A stretch of DNA of 29,361 nucleotides from positions 1 through 29,361 of the forward strand of contig CAMOIU010000037.1 in assembly GCA_946616295.1 (NCBI GenBank), in the 5' to 3' direction. Of this stretch, positions 21,927-29,361 are shown piece after piece; position 1 is the stretch's first letter, and every line of letters begins with the position of its first letter. The position numbers and the translations under genes were made by a program. The stretch is from CAG-791 sp002392385 (lineage in GTDB: Bacteria; Bacillota; Clostridia; Lachnospirales; Lachnospiraceae). Below the pieces are notes generated by a model. That model saw only the letters and a list, made by a program, of their open reading frames with translations. It had not been told where the DNA came from and ran no database searches.

Positions 21927-24268
21927 ATGTCTATGAGAGATATGCCCCCTTCATCCAGGACTATATCTACCGCTCCGGCTGGCAGACCCTGCGGGGCGTG
22001 CAGAACGCGGCCGGCGACGCCATCTTCGGGACAGACCGGCACGTGCTCCTGACGGCCTCCACCGCCTCGGGCAAAACGGAGGCGGCCTTTTTTCCCATCC
22101 TGACCCTGCTGGAGGAGGACCCCTCCCGCACGGTGGGCGTCCTCTACGTCGCGCCCCTGAAGGCCCTGATCAACGATCAGTTCGGGCGGCTGGGAGAGCT
22201 GTGTGAGGAGGCAGGCATCCCTGTGTACCGCTGGCACGGCGACGTGCCCCAGACACAGAAGAGGCGCCTTCTGCGCAAGCCCGCCGGCATCCTGCAGATC
22301 ACGCCGGAATCCCTGGAGTCCCTGATGATCAATAAGCACATGGAGATCCCGTCTCTCTTCTGGGATCTGCGTTTCATCGTCATCGACGAGATCCACTCCC
22401 TGCTGAGAGGGGACCGGGGCCTGCAGACCTTCTGCCTGATCGAGAGACTCTGCCGGCTGGCCGGCTGCAATCCCAGGCGCATAGGGCTCTCCGCCACCAT
22501 CGGAGATCCCGAGGCGGCGGGGCGTTTTCTCGCGGCCGGGAGCGACAGGGACACGGTGATCCCCCGCTTTGACGGGGGCCGGGAGGTCTGGCGCCTGTCC
22601 ATGGAGCATTTCTACAACACGGCGCCCCAGGCGGATGAGACGGTGCAGGCAGGCCCCGGCACAGACACCGCGGCCGCGGAGCCTCCGGGCCTGGCCCGGG
22701 CCATTGCCCTGCAGGCGGACGGAGAGGCAGCGGAGACGGCAGCCCCCGTGACGGAAGAGCCGACGGACATCGCGCCGGAGGCGGCCGATCCCGGGACCGG
22801 TTATATCTTCGAACACACCCGGGGCAGGAAGTGCCTGGTCTTCACCAACTCCCGGGAGGAGTGCGAGGCGGTCTGTCAGCGGCTGCGCCAGTACTGCGAG
22901 GTCAGACATGAGCCGGAACGTTTTCTCATCCATCACGGCAATCTCTCCGCCTCCTACCGGGAGAGCGCTGAGGAGGAGATGAAGGACGACGATTCCCTCA
23001 TGTCCGTCTGCGCCACGGCCACCCTGGAGCTGGGCATCGATATCGGCCGGCTGGAGCGGGCCTTTCAGATCGACGCGCCTTTTACGGTATCGGGCTTCCT
23101 GCAGCGCATGGGCAGGACCGGCCGGCGCGGCGACCCTTCAGAGATGTGGTTCGTGATGCGGGAGGAGCACCCGGAGCCCCGGGCCATGCTGCCTGACATG
23201 ATCCCCTGGTACCTGATCCAGGGCATCGCCCTGGTCCAGCTCTACATCGAGGAGCGCTTCGTAGAGCCGCCCCGGACGGACCGGCTGCCCTACAGCCTCC
23301 TCTACCATCAGACCATGAGCACCCTGGCCTCCTGCGGGGAGATGACGCCCGCGGAGCTGGCCTCCCGTGTCCTGCCCCTGGCCTGCTTCCACCGGATCAG
23401 CCAGGACGACTACCGTCTGCTCCTGCGCCATCTCCTGGAGACGGACCACATCAGCCGGACGGAGAACGGGGGCCTGATCGTGGGCCTCACCGGGGAGCGG
23501 GTCGTGAACAATTACAAGTTCTATGCTGTTTTCCGGGAAAATATCGAGTACTCAGTCCGCGCCGGCTCGGAGGAGCTGGGCACCATCGTGAAGCCCCCGC
23601 CGGTGGGGGACAAGATCGCCATCACCGGCCGGGTCTGGGTCGTGGACGAGGTGGACCACAAGAGAAGAGTGGTCTGGTGCACCCTGGTCAAGGGGAATAT
23701 CCCGGCCTATTTCGGCGATGTGGCGGGAGATATCCACACCCGCATCCTGGAGCGCATGTACGGGGTGCTCAGGGAAGAGAAAAGCTATCCTTATCTGATG
23801 CCCCACGCCGTCTGCCGTCTGCGGGATGCCAGGGAGAGCTTCCTGAAGGCCGGCATGGCGGACCGGCCTTTGATCCATCTGGGCGGCCATATGTGGGCCC
23901 TTTTCCCCTGGCTGGGAAGCTATGCCTTCCTGGCTCTGGAGCGATTCCTAAAGATCCGCTGCGGACAGCGGCTGGGTCTGCGGGGACTGTCCCCTTCGAG
24001 GCCCTATTATATGCAGTTCACCATGAAGGTCAGTGAGGAGGATTTCTACCGGATCACGGCCGAAGAGGCGGCACAGGAATGGGATCCCCTCGAGCTGGTG
24101 TACCCCAAGGAGATCCCGGTATTTGAGAAGTATGATGAGTATGTGCCGGAGGACCTGATCCGCAAGGGCTTCGCCTATGGGGTCCTGGACGTGGAAGGGA
24201 TGCGGGAGCGCGTGCTGGGCTGGTCCGCGGAGGGCGGCAAGGCGCAGCCCCTGGGTCGCGGGCACTGA
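21923..24268 (+). CDS. Lhr-like superfamily 2 DEAD/DEAH helicase (BrxHI-like)
   Basis: The 781-residue protein has all the SF2 motifs: I, ASTASGKT (45-52); Ia, APLKALINDQ; II, DEIH (155-158); III, SAT (190-192); V, ATLELGIDIG (365-374); VI, QRMGRTGRRGD (394-404). This order and the C-terminal ~350 residues fit Lhr-type or BrxHI-like helicases. Between the two RecA-like domains (about 233-292) lies a low-complexity Ala/Glu/Pro-rich insert not expected in the core. The ATGA overlap with the ATPase gene indicates coupling. It probably remodels DNA or RNA:DNA with energy from ATP, guided by the other two proteins. It converges on the Rrf2 gene after 10 bp. Confidence 0.9.
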   Translation: MNVYERYAPFIQDYIYRSGWQTLRGVQNAAGDAIFGTDRHVLLTASTASGKTEAAFFPILTLLEEDPSRTVGVLYVAPLKALINDQFGRLGELCEEAGIPVYRWHGDVPQTQKRRLLRKPAGILQITPESLESLMINKHMEIPSLFWDLRFIVIDEIHSLLRGDRGLQTFCLIERLCRLAGCNPRRIGLSATIGDPEAAGRFLAAGSDRDTVIPRFDGGREVWRLSMEHFYNTAPQADETVQAGPGTDTAAAEPPGLARAIALQADGEAAETAAPVTEEPTDIAPEAADPGTGYIFEHTRGRKCLVFTNSREECEAVCQRLRQYCEVRHEPERFLIHHGNLSASYRESAEEEMKDDDSLMSVCATATLELGIDIGRLERAFQIDAPFTVSGFLQRMGRTGRRGDPSEMWFVMREEHPEPRAMLPDMIPWYLIQGIALVQLYIEERFVEPPRTDRLPYSLLYHQTMSTLASCGEMTPAELASRVLPLACFHRISQDDYRLLLRHLLETDHISRTENGGLIVGLTGERVVNNYKFYAVFRENIEYSVRAGSEELGTIVKPPPVGDKIAITGRVWVVDEVDHKRRVVWCTLVKGNIPAYFGDVAGDIHTRILERMYGVLREEKSYPYLMPHAVCRLRDARESFLKAGMADRPLIHLGGHMWALFPWLGSYAFLALERFLKIRCGQRLGLRGLSPSRPYYMQFTMKVSEEDFYRITAEEAAQEWDPLELVYPKEIPVFEKYDEYVPEDLIRKGFAYGVLDVEGMRERVLGWSAEGGKAQPLGRGH

Positions 24269-24278
24269 TCCGGCCGGC

Positions 24279-24692
24279 TCAGGATGCCGGCGCGGCAGTC
24301 ACCAGGTCGCTCAGCTTCTTTTCATAGAAAAAGTCGTGGACCATGTTGTCATATTCGGTCCACAGAGGGAGGGTGCGGCACTTGTCCGCCCGCGGGCAGT
24401 CTCCCATCCTGCCGGACAGGCAGGCGACGGGCGCCAGAGTCCCCTCCATGAGCTCCAGGATCTCACCCACTGTATATTCTTCCGGGCGGCGGCACAGCTT
24501 ATAGCCGCCGCCCTTGCCGCTGGCCCCGACAAGGAGGCCGCCGGCCACCATATCCTTTACGATGATCTCCAGGTATTTCTTGGAGATGTCCTGTCTGGCA
24601 GCGATATCCTTCAGAGGGATATAGCTGCCGTTTTCATGTTCTGCAAGGTCGATCATCACCCGGATCGCGTAACGTCCTCTTGTCGAGATCAT
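24279..24692 (-). CDS. Rrf2-family regulator, [Fe-S]-binding type (IscR-like)
   Basis: The 137-residue protein is a classic Rrf2 winged helix (MISTRGRYAIRVMIDLAEH, then DISKKYLEIIVKDM and GKGGGYKL). The cluster-binding loop has Cys91, Cys99 and Cys105 in C-x7-C-x5-C spacing, as in IscR, so it probably binds an iron-sulphur cluster and senses its supply. It is divergent from sufC, and the shared promoter region contains three copies of a TAGGTAA half-site, so it likely represses both itself and the suf operon. ATG is read from 24692; upstream in-frame codons would run through the promoter. Confidence 0.92.
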   Translation of the reverse strand: MISTRGRYAIRVMIDLAEHENGSYIPLKDIAARQDISKKYLEIIVKDMVAGGLLVGASGKGGGYKLCRRPEEYTVGEILELMEGTLAPVACLSGRMGDCPRADKCRTLPLWTEYDNMVHDFFYEKKLSDLVTAAPAS

Positions 24693-24720
24693 GCTGCACC
24701 GCCTTTCTGCGTTTTCACCC

Positions 24721-24750
24721 ATTATACCGCAGGGCAAATAGGTAAAACAA
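24721..24750 (-). promoter_or_regulatory. Promoter of the Rrf2 gene
   Basis: On the minus strand TATAAT (24726-24721) is preceded after 18 bp by TTGTTT (24750-24745). A TTACCTA half-site (24745-24739) begins at the last base of the -35, so the regulator could block its own promoter. Confidence 0.6.
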
Positions 24751-24789
24751 GAGGCTGATGAATTATTTACCTATTGACACGGTAGGTAA
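24739..24789. promoter_or_regulatory. Rrf2/IscR-type operator: three inverted TAGGTAA half-sites
   Basis: TTACCTA (24767-24773) and TAGGTAA (24783-24789) form a perfect dyad with 9-bp spacing around the suf -35 element. A third TAGGTAA (24739-24745) lies at the Rrf2 promoter. The arrangement allows one factor to control both divergent transcripts. Confidence 0.7.
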
Positions 24790-24803
24790 GTGGGCTATAT
24801 ACT
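24774..24803 (+). promoter_or_regulatory. Promoter of the suf operon
   Basis: A consensus TTGACA (24774-24779) is followed by TATATA (16-bp spacer) or TATACT (24798-24803, 18-bp spacer). The -35 lies within the operator dyad. Start codon of sufC is 75 bp downstream. Confidence 0.75.
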
Positions 24804-24877
24804 CAGAAGGAACTTCAGACACATGAGCAAAGGCGGGAGACGCACAGCGCGGGCCCCGTCACAGAAGGAGAGACCCT

Positions 24878-25645
24878 ATGGGAACAGAACTGCTGCGGGC
24901 AGAAGACTTATATGTATCAGCGGAGGACAGGGAGATCCTGCACGGCGTGAGTCTGCGCATCGGACGGGGGGAGACCCACGTGATCATGGGCCCCAACGGG
25001 GCGGGCAAGTCCACTCTGGCCGGCGCCCTGATGGGAGACCCGTCCTACGAGGTGACAGGCGGCCGGATCTTCTTCGAAGGCGAGGAGCTGCAGGACCTGT
25101 CCGCCAGTGAGCGGGCCAGGAGGGGCCTCTTCCTCTCCTTCCAGAATCCCGTGGAGGTGCCCGGAATCTCCCTGGAGAATTTCATCCGGTCGGCCCTGGA
25201 GCAGCGGACAGGGAAGAAGATCCGCATCTGGGAATTCAGGAAGCAGGTGCGGAAGGTCCTGGAGACCCTGCAGATGGACCAGAGCTACGCGGAGAGGGAC
25301 CTGAACGTGGGCTTCTCCGGCGGCGAGAAGAAAAAGGCGGAGATCCTGCAGATGCTCCTGCTGGGTCCTGCCCTGGCCATTCTGGACGAGACCGATTCCG
25401 GCCTGGACGTGGACGCCGTCCGCACGGTGTCGCAGGGCATCCGGGAGTTTCAGAAGGACAAGTCGGCCTCCCTGCTCGTCATCACCCACAACGCGGCGAT
25501 CCTGAATTCTCTGGAGGTGGACGCCGTGCACATCCTGGCGGACGGCAGGATCGTCGCCTCGGGCGGCAGGGAGCTGATCCCGGCCGTAGAAGAGGAAGGC
25601 TTTGCCCGGTTTGAGGATCCGCAGCGGGAGGAGGCCGGCGCATGA
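24878..25645 (+). CDS. sufC: Fe-S cluster assembly ATPase SufC
   Basis: The 255-residue ABC-type ATPase has Walker A GPNGAGKST (38-46), the SufC-specific signature FSGGEKKK (146-153), and Walker B LAILDETDSGLD (167-178). SufC powers conformational change of the SufB-SufD scaffold during cluster assembly; it is soluble, with no membrane partner. An AGGAG 7 nt before ATG 24878 sets the start. The stop overlaps sufB by ATGA. It is the first gene of the suf operon under an Rrf2-type operator. Confidence 0.97.
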   Translation: MGTELLRAEDLYVSAEDREILHGVSLRIGRGETHVIMGPNGAGKSTLAGALMGDPSYEVTGGRIFFEGEELQDLSASERARRGLFLSFQNPVEVPGISLENFIRSALEQRTGKKIRIWEFRKQVRKVLETLQMDQSYAERDLNVGFSGGEKKKAEILQMLLLGPALAILDETDSGLDVDAVRTVSQGIREFQKDKSASLLVITHNAAILNSLEVDAVHILADGRIVASGGRELIPAVEEEGFARFEDPQREEAGA

Positions 25646-27054
25646 AGCAGGACAAGACCTATGTCGAGGACGTCAACCGCGCCTTTTATGATTTCCGCTA
25701 CGAGGACGGGGACAGCTATAAGGTAGAGAGCGGTCTGACAAGAGAGATCATCGAGCAGATCTCCCGGGAGAAAAATGACCCCGACTGGATGCGGGAATTC
25801 CGTCTCCGGTCTCTGGAGATCTTCCATGCCATGAAGATGCCGGTCTGGGGGCCCTCCGTCGAGGGACTGGACATGGACAATATCGTCACCTATGTCCGGC
25901 CCAATACGGAGCGCATGCATACGAAGTGGGAGGATGTCCCCCAGAACATCAAGGACACCTTCGAGCGTCTGGGGATCCCCCAGTCGGAGCGGGAGTCTCT
26001 GGCGGGCGTCGGGGCCCAGTACGACTCCGAGCTGGTCTACCACAATGTCCGGAAGGAAGTGGCGGAGCAGGGCGTGGTCTATACGGACCTGGAGAGCGCC
26101 ATGCGGGGAGAATACGCGGACATGATCCGCAGCCATTTCATGAAGCTGGTGCCGCCCACGGACCACAAGTTCGCGGCCCTGCACGGCGCCGTGTGGTCGG
26201 GGGGATCTTTTGTCTACGTGCCGCCGGGCGCCTCGGTGGAGATACCCCTTCAGTCCTATTTCCGCCTGAACGCGGCCGGCGCGGGACAGTTCGAGCACAC
26301 CCTGATCATCGTGGACAAGGGGGCGCACCTCCATTTCATCGAGGGCTGCAGCGCCCCCAAATATAACGTGGCCAACCTGCACGCGGGCTGTGTGGAGCTC
26401 TATGTGGGGGAGGACGCCTCCCTGCGCTATTCCACCATCGAGAACTGGTCCAAAAACATGTACAACCTCAACACCAAGCGGGCCCGGGTGGAGAAGGGCG
26501 GCCGGATCGAGTGGGTCTCGGGGTCCTTCGGTTCCCACGTCTCCTATCTCTATCCCATGAGCATCCTGGCCGGGGAGGGGGCCCAGTGCGAGTTCACGGG
26601 CGTGACCTTCGCCGGAGAGGGACAGGACCTGGACACCGGCTGCAAGATCGTTCACGGCGCACCGGACACCACCAGCCATGTCAACACCCGCAGCATCTCC
26701 AAGAGCGGCGGGGTCAGCACCTTCCGGAGCGCCGTCGTGGTGACGGAGAAGGCGGCGGGCAGCAAGTCGTCCGTCTCCTGCCAGTCGCTGATGCTGGATG
26801 ACATCTCCCGGTCGGATACCATCCCGGCCATGGATGTACGCACCGGCAGGGCCGACATCGGACACGAGGCCAGGATCGGCCGGATCTCGGACGAGGCGGT
26901 CTTCTACCTCATGAGCCGGGGCCTGTCCGAGGAGGACGCCAGGGCGCTGATCGTCAGCGGTTTTGCCGAAAATGTGTCCAAAGAGCTGCCGCTGGAGTAC
27001 GCGGTGGAGATGAACAACCTGATCAGGATCGAAATGAAGGGAGCGATCGGATGA
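25642..27054 (+). CDS. sufB: Fe-S cluster scaffold SufB
   Basis: The 470-residue SufB is full length. It has the N-terminal helical region, the central beta-helix and the C-terminal domain. Cys380 (in SSVSCQSLML) aligns by context with the cluster-assembly Cys405 of E. coli SufB, and HEARIGRISDEAVFYLMSRG is the conserved C-terminal block. SufB with SufC and SufD builds the nascent cluster on sulphur delivered by SufS. Start overlaps sufC and stop overlaps sufD, both by 4 bp. Confidence 0.97.
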   Translation: MKQDKTYVEDVNRAFYDFRYEDGDSYKVESGLTREIIEQISREKNDPDWMREFRLRSLEIFHAMKMPVWGPSVEGLDMDNIVTYVRPNTERMHTKWEDVPQNIKDTFERLGIPQSERESLAGVGAQYDSELVYHNVRKEVAEQGVVYTDLESAMRGEYADMIRSHFMKLVPPTDHKFAALHGAVWSGGSFVYVPPGASVEIPLQSYFRLNAAGAGQFEHTLIIVDKGAHLHFIEGCSAPKYNVANLHAGCVELYVGEDASLRYSTIENWSKNMYNLNTKRARVEKGGRIEWVSGSFGSHVSYLYPMSILAGEGAQCEFTGVTFAGEGQDLDTGCKIVHGAPDTTSHVNTRSISKSGGVSTFRSAVVVTEKAAGSKSSVSCQSLMLDDISRSDTIPAMDVRTGRADIGHEARIGRISDEAVFYLMSRGLSEEDARALIVSGFAENVSKELPLEYAVEMNNLIRIEMKGAIG

Positions 27055-27860
27055 GCAAAGAAATCGTCTGCAGACCGCTTGCGGAGACCTTCAGCTGGCT
27101 GCGGATGGGCGGGACGGAGGTCACGCTGCCGGACGGGCGGCGGGAGCTTGCCTGCCGTCTGACGCCGCACGAGAACCGGACGGTCGTGCTGGAGGACGCG
27201 GAGGAGGCCGCCCTGGTCACGGCGGACCTTGCGGAGGGCGCCTGCCTGCAGCTGGTCAGCATCCGGCGGGAAGGCGCGGCCCCCCTGACCTACAGCCGGA
27301 TCCGGGTACGCTGCGCGGAAAGGGCGGAGTTTCACTGGTACCGCCTCGTACTGGGCGGGCAGGAGACCTACGATGACTGTGTGGTCACCCTGGAAGGAAA
27401 GAACAGCGCCTTCACGGCGGATATCGGCTACCGCCTGCAGGGGGAGGACAGCTACGATGCCAACTGCGAGGCTATCCACCTGGGCAGGCGCACAGACAGC
27501 CGGATCACGGCCTCAGGCGTCCTGTCGGACAGAGCCCGCAAGCTCCTGCGGGGGACCATCGACTTCCGCCGCGGCTGTGCCGGGTCCGCGGGCAAGGAGA
27601 CGGAGGATGTCCTCCTGATGGATGAGACCGTCCGCAATCAGAGCATACCGGTGATCCTGTGCGCGGAGGAGGATGTGGCCGGCGACCATGGCGCCACCAT
27701 CGGACAGCCGGATGAAGAGAGTCTGTATTATATGGGGACCCGCGGCGTGGATGAGGCAGCCGCCCGCACGATGCTGGCAGAGGCCCGGGTGGACGCGGTC
27801 ATCTGCCGGATCCCGGACGCGGACCTGCGCGAGGCCCTTATGAAGGAGACGGAGGCATGA
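27051..27860 (+). CDS. sufD: Short SufD-type scaffold protein
   Basis: The 269-residue protein keeps the C-terminal SufD/SufB signature, AEEDVAGDHGATIGQPDEE and the YYMGTRG block, with His213 where E. coli SufD has the functionally important His360. It is well below the roughly 420 residues of E. coli SufD, mainly because most of the N-terminal helical domain is missing. Start and stop overlap their neighbours (ATGA), so the short form is not a frameshift artefact. Shortened SufD proteins are common in Clostridia, as far as I recall. It should still pair with SufB. Confidence 0.9.
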   Translation: MSKEIVCRPLAETFSWLRMGGTEVTLPDGRRELACRLTPHENRTVVLEDAEEAALVTADLAEGACLQLVSIRREGAAPLTYSRIRVRCAERAEFHWYRLVLGGQETYDDCVVTLEGKNSAFTADIGYRLQGEDSYDANCEAIHLGRRTDSRITASGVLSDRARKLLRGTIDFRRGCAGSAGKETEDVLLMDETVRNQSIPVILCAEEDVAGDHGATIGQPDEESLYYMGTRGVDEAAARTMLAEARVDAVICRIPDADLREALMKETEA

Positions 27861-29080
27861 AAAGAGCGATCGAAGAGGTCCGGAAGGACTTCCCCCTCCT
27901 GCGGAGATATCCGGATATGGCCTATCTGGACAACGCTGCGACGACCCAGAAGCCGGCGTCGGTCCTCCGGGCGGTCACGGCCTTCTACGAAGAGAGCAAC
28001 GCCAACCCCCTGCGGGGCCTGTACAGCCTGTCCCAGAAGGCCACCGATGTCTATGAGGAGGCCAGGGAAGCCGTGCGCGCTTTCATCGGCGCGCGGAGCG
28101 CGGAGGAGATCATTTTCACCAGAAATGCCTCAGAGAGCCTCAACCTGGCAGCCTATACCTGCTGCACCCGCCTGCGGGAAGGGGATGAGATCGCCCTCAC
28201 GGTGACAGAGCACCACAGCAACCTCCTGCCCTGGCAGCAGCTGGCCGCCCGCAGAGGCGCCTCCCTGCGCTGGATCGAGTGCGACGGGGAGGGCAGAGTG
28301 ACGGAGGCGGCCCTGCGCGCCGCGCTCACCCCCAGGACCCGGATCGTGGCCATGACCCAGATGTCCAATGTGCTGGGCAGCGTGAACGACATCCCCACCT
28401 TCGCCGAGATCGCTCATGCCCAGGGGGCCCTTTTCATCTGCGACGGAGCCCAGAGCGTTCCCCACATGCCGGTGGACGTGCAGACCCTGGGCGTGGATAT
28501 GCTGGCCTTCTCCGGCCACAAAATGCTGGCCCCCATGGGGATCGGCGTCCTCTACGGCCGCAGAGAGCTGCTGGAGGACCTGCCGCCTTTCCTCTACGGC
28601 GGAGAGATGATCGAATACGTCACCCGGGAGGACGCTACCTGGGCGGAGCTGCCCCACAAGTTCGAGGCCGGCACCGTCAACGCCGCGGATGCCGCCGGCC
28701 TGAAGGCGGCCATCGACTATTATCGGGAGATCGGGTTTGAGAATATCGTGAAGAGAGAAGAGGCGCTGGGAAGACTGGCCTTCGAGACCCTCCGGGAGAT
28801 CCCGGGCGTGACCATTCTCGGCGCGCAGAACGCAGCCGACCATCACGGCATCTATGCCTTCACCCTGGAGGGCGTGCATCCCCACGACATCGCGGAGATC
28901 CTGAGTGCGGACGGTGTCTGCGTCCGCGCGGGCCACCACTGTGCCCAGGTGCTGATGCAGAAGCTTCATGTGCCTGCCTCCGCCAGGGTCAGCCTCGCCT
29001 TCTACAACACCGAAGAGGAGATCGAGCGGCTGGGCAGGAGCCTGGCCACGGTCAGACGGAGGATGGGGTACACAAGATAG
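27857..29080 (+). CDS. sufS: Cysteine desulfurase SufS
   Basis: The 407-residue PLP enzyme belongs to the class II desulfurases. Lys222 in FSGHKMLAP binds PLP; catalytic Cys362 lies in RAGHHCAQ; EHHSN (119-122 region) and DGAQS are further active-site blocks. It removes sulphur from cysteine as a persulfide for the SufBCD scaffold. Class II enzymes of Firmicutes normally hand sulphur to SufU, whose gene usually follows; no sufU is seen in the 281 bp that remain. The start overlaps sufD by 4 bp. Confidence 0.96.
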   Translation: MKRAIEEVRKDFPLLRRYPDMAYLDNAATTQKPASVLRAVTAFYEESNANPLRGLYSLSQKATDVYEEAREAVRAFIGARSAEEIIFTRNASESLNLAAYTCCTRLREGDEIALTVTEHHSNLLPWQQLAARRGASLRWIECDGEGRVTEAALRAALTPRTRIVAMTQMSNVLGSVNDIPTFAEIAHAQGALFICDGAQSVPHMPVDVQTLGVDMLAFSGHKMLAPMGIGVLYGRRELLEDLPPFLYGGEMIEYVTREDATWAELPHKFEAGTVNAADAAGLKAAIDYYREIGFENIVKREEALGRLAFETLREIPGVTILGAQNAADHHGIYAFTLEGVHPHDIAEILSADGVCVRAGHHCAQVLMQKLHVPASARVSLAFYNTEEEIERLGRSLATVRRRMGYTR

Positions 29081-29218
29081 CTGTAGTTGAGAAGAAATCG
29101 TTCGGAAGAAGAGGCTGTCGCTTTTTAACGTGTACAGCACCCCTCATCATCCGTGCTTTCGGACGTCGGGTCATCCCCTCTGCCTGCTGTAGTGGTCTTG
29201 GGATGAGGGTTTAATATT

Positions 29219-29361
29219 CATGGACCACGGGGCTCAACCCGTCCGCCTGCCGCAGGCGTTTGGGGATGAAGATTAATCCCCATGGACCACGGGGCTCAAC
29301 CCGTCTGCCTGCCGCAGGCGTTTGGGGATGAAGATTAATCCCCATGGACCACGGAGCTCAA
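29219..29361. repeat. 62-bp noncoding tandem repeat array, cut by window edge
   Basis: Two nearly identical 62-bp units (29219-29280, 29281-29342; one C/T difference) are followed by the first 19 bases of a third, and preceded by a degenerate copy at about 29157-29218. Each unit contains a hairpin CGCCTG-CCG-CAGGCG and a second one, GGGGAT ... ATCCCC. The unit is not a multiple of three, so it is not coding. There are no unique spacers, so it is not a CRISPR array. In 29081-29156 I see no gene and no good terminator for the suf operon. Confidence 0.85.

Noticed and set aside
18639..24268. A complete BREX or Pgl system.
   Set aside because: Only BrxD-like and BrxHI-like parts are present; the methylase, PglZ and BrxC/PglY-type genes are missing.
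24273..24291. GCCGGC-N7-GCCGGC hairpin between the convergent helicase and Rrf2 genes as a terminator.
   Set aside because: There is no T-tract on either strand and the structure overlaps the Rrf2 C-terminal codons.
25450..26865. A 471-codon minus-strand open frame.
   Set aside because: Antisense to sufC and sufB, whose identity is certain.
29219..29361. Regular repeats considered as a CRISPR array.
   Set aside because: Units are contiguous and almost identical with no variable spacers, and no cas gene is nearby.

Overview
The window is GC-rich, densely packed bacterial DNA with short intergenic gaps, strong AGGAGG-type ribosome binding sites and ATGA stop/start overlaps. Gene content points to an anaerobic Firmicute of the class Clostridia, probably Lachnospiraceae-like: a SUF operon in C-B-D-S order under an Rrf2 regulator, UvrX-type Y-family polymerases with YolD-like partners, a SOS box of the Gram-positive GAAC-N4-GTTY kind, and an HTH regulator with a membrane domain. 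This placement is inferred from gene families; genus cannot be named from the sequence alone. No rRNA, tRNA, CRISPR array, complete insertion sequence or origin was seen.

Layout. (1) 1-1840: end of an unknown gene, a Cys-nucleophile alpha/beta hydrolase, and a lipoprotein with a cyclophilin-like domain, closed by a terminator. (2) 1853-2639: a MerR/TipAS regulator behind a promoter with the 19-bp spacer typical of MerR control. (3) 2673-4743: three overlapping genes, two different RlaP/YcgL-type nucleotidyltransferases and a stand-alone Smr protein, suggestive of RNA repair or processing. (4) 4763-5953: a Fic protein in visibly more AT-rich DNA, its promoter embedded in a perfect 13-bp inverted repeat. 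(5) 5999-9487: small housekeeping or unknown genes (DUF523, SRAP/HMCES, a second Fic protein with N-terminal HTH, an esterase-like protein), with a deleted ZIP-transporter remnant in between.

(6) 9533-16073 is a DNA-damage island. A LexA-like repressor has a SOS-type operator inside its own promoter. It is followed by a Y-family polymerase with a beta-clamp motif, a YolD-like protein and a protein with a putative PD-(D/E)XK-like nuclease domain. A second unit follows behind an extended -10 promoter: a Nudix-methyltransferase fusion, a second Y-family polymerase with the same clamp motif, and a second YolD-like protein. Together this looks like a duplicated, SOS-controlled translesion synthesis cassette with two unusual accessory enzymes.

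(7) 16152-18515: a quinol-monooxygenase-like ABM protein, a rhomboid protease, an HTH regulator with a membrane domain on the minus strand, and a pair of REP-like hairpins. (8) 18593-24268: a three-gene operon encoding a TerB-N/TerB-C protein, a BrxD-like P-loop ATPase (DUF2791) and an Lhr-like superfamily 2 helicase; I read this as a candidate defence or DNA-processing system. (9) 24279-29080: a [Fe-S]-type Rrf2 regulator divergent from sufC-sufB-sufD-sufS, with three inverted TAGGTAA half-sites in the shared promoter region. (10) 29157-29361: noncoding 62-bp tandem repeats running off the window.

The two stretches most likely to repay work are the SOS island (nuclease and Nudix-methyltransferase fusion linked to paired polymerases) and the TerB/BrxD/helicase operon.
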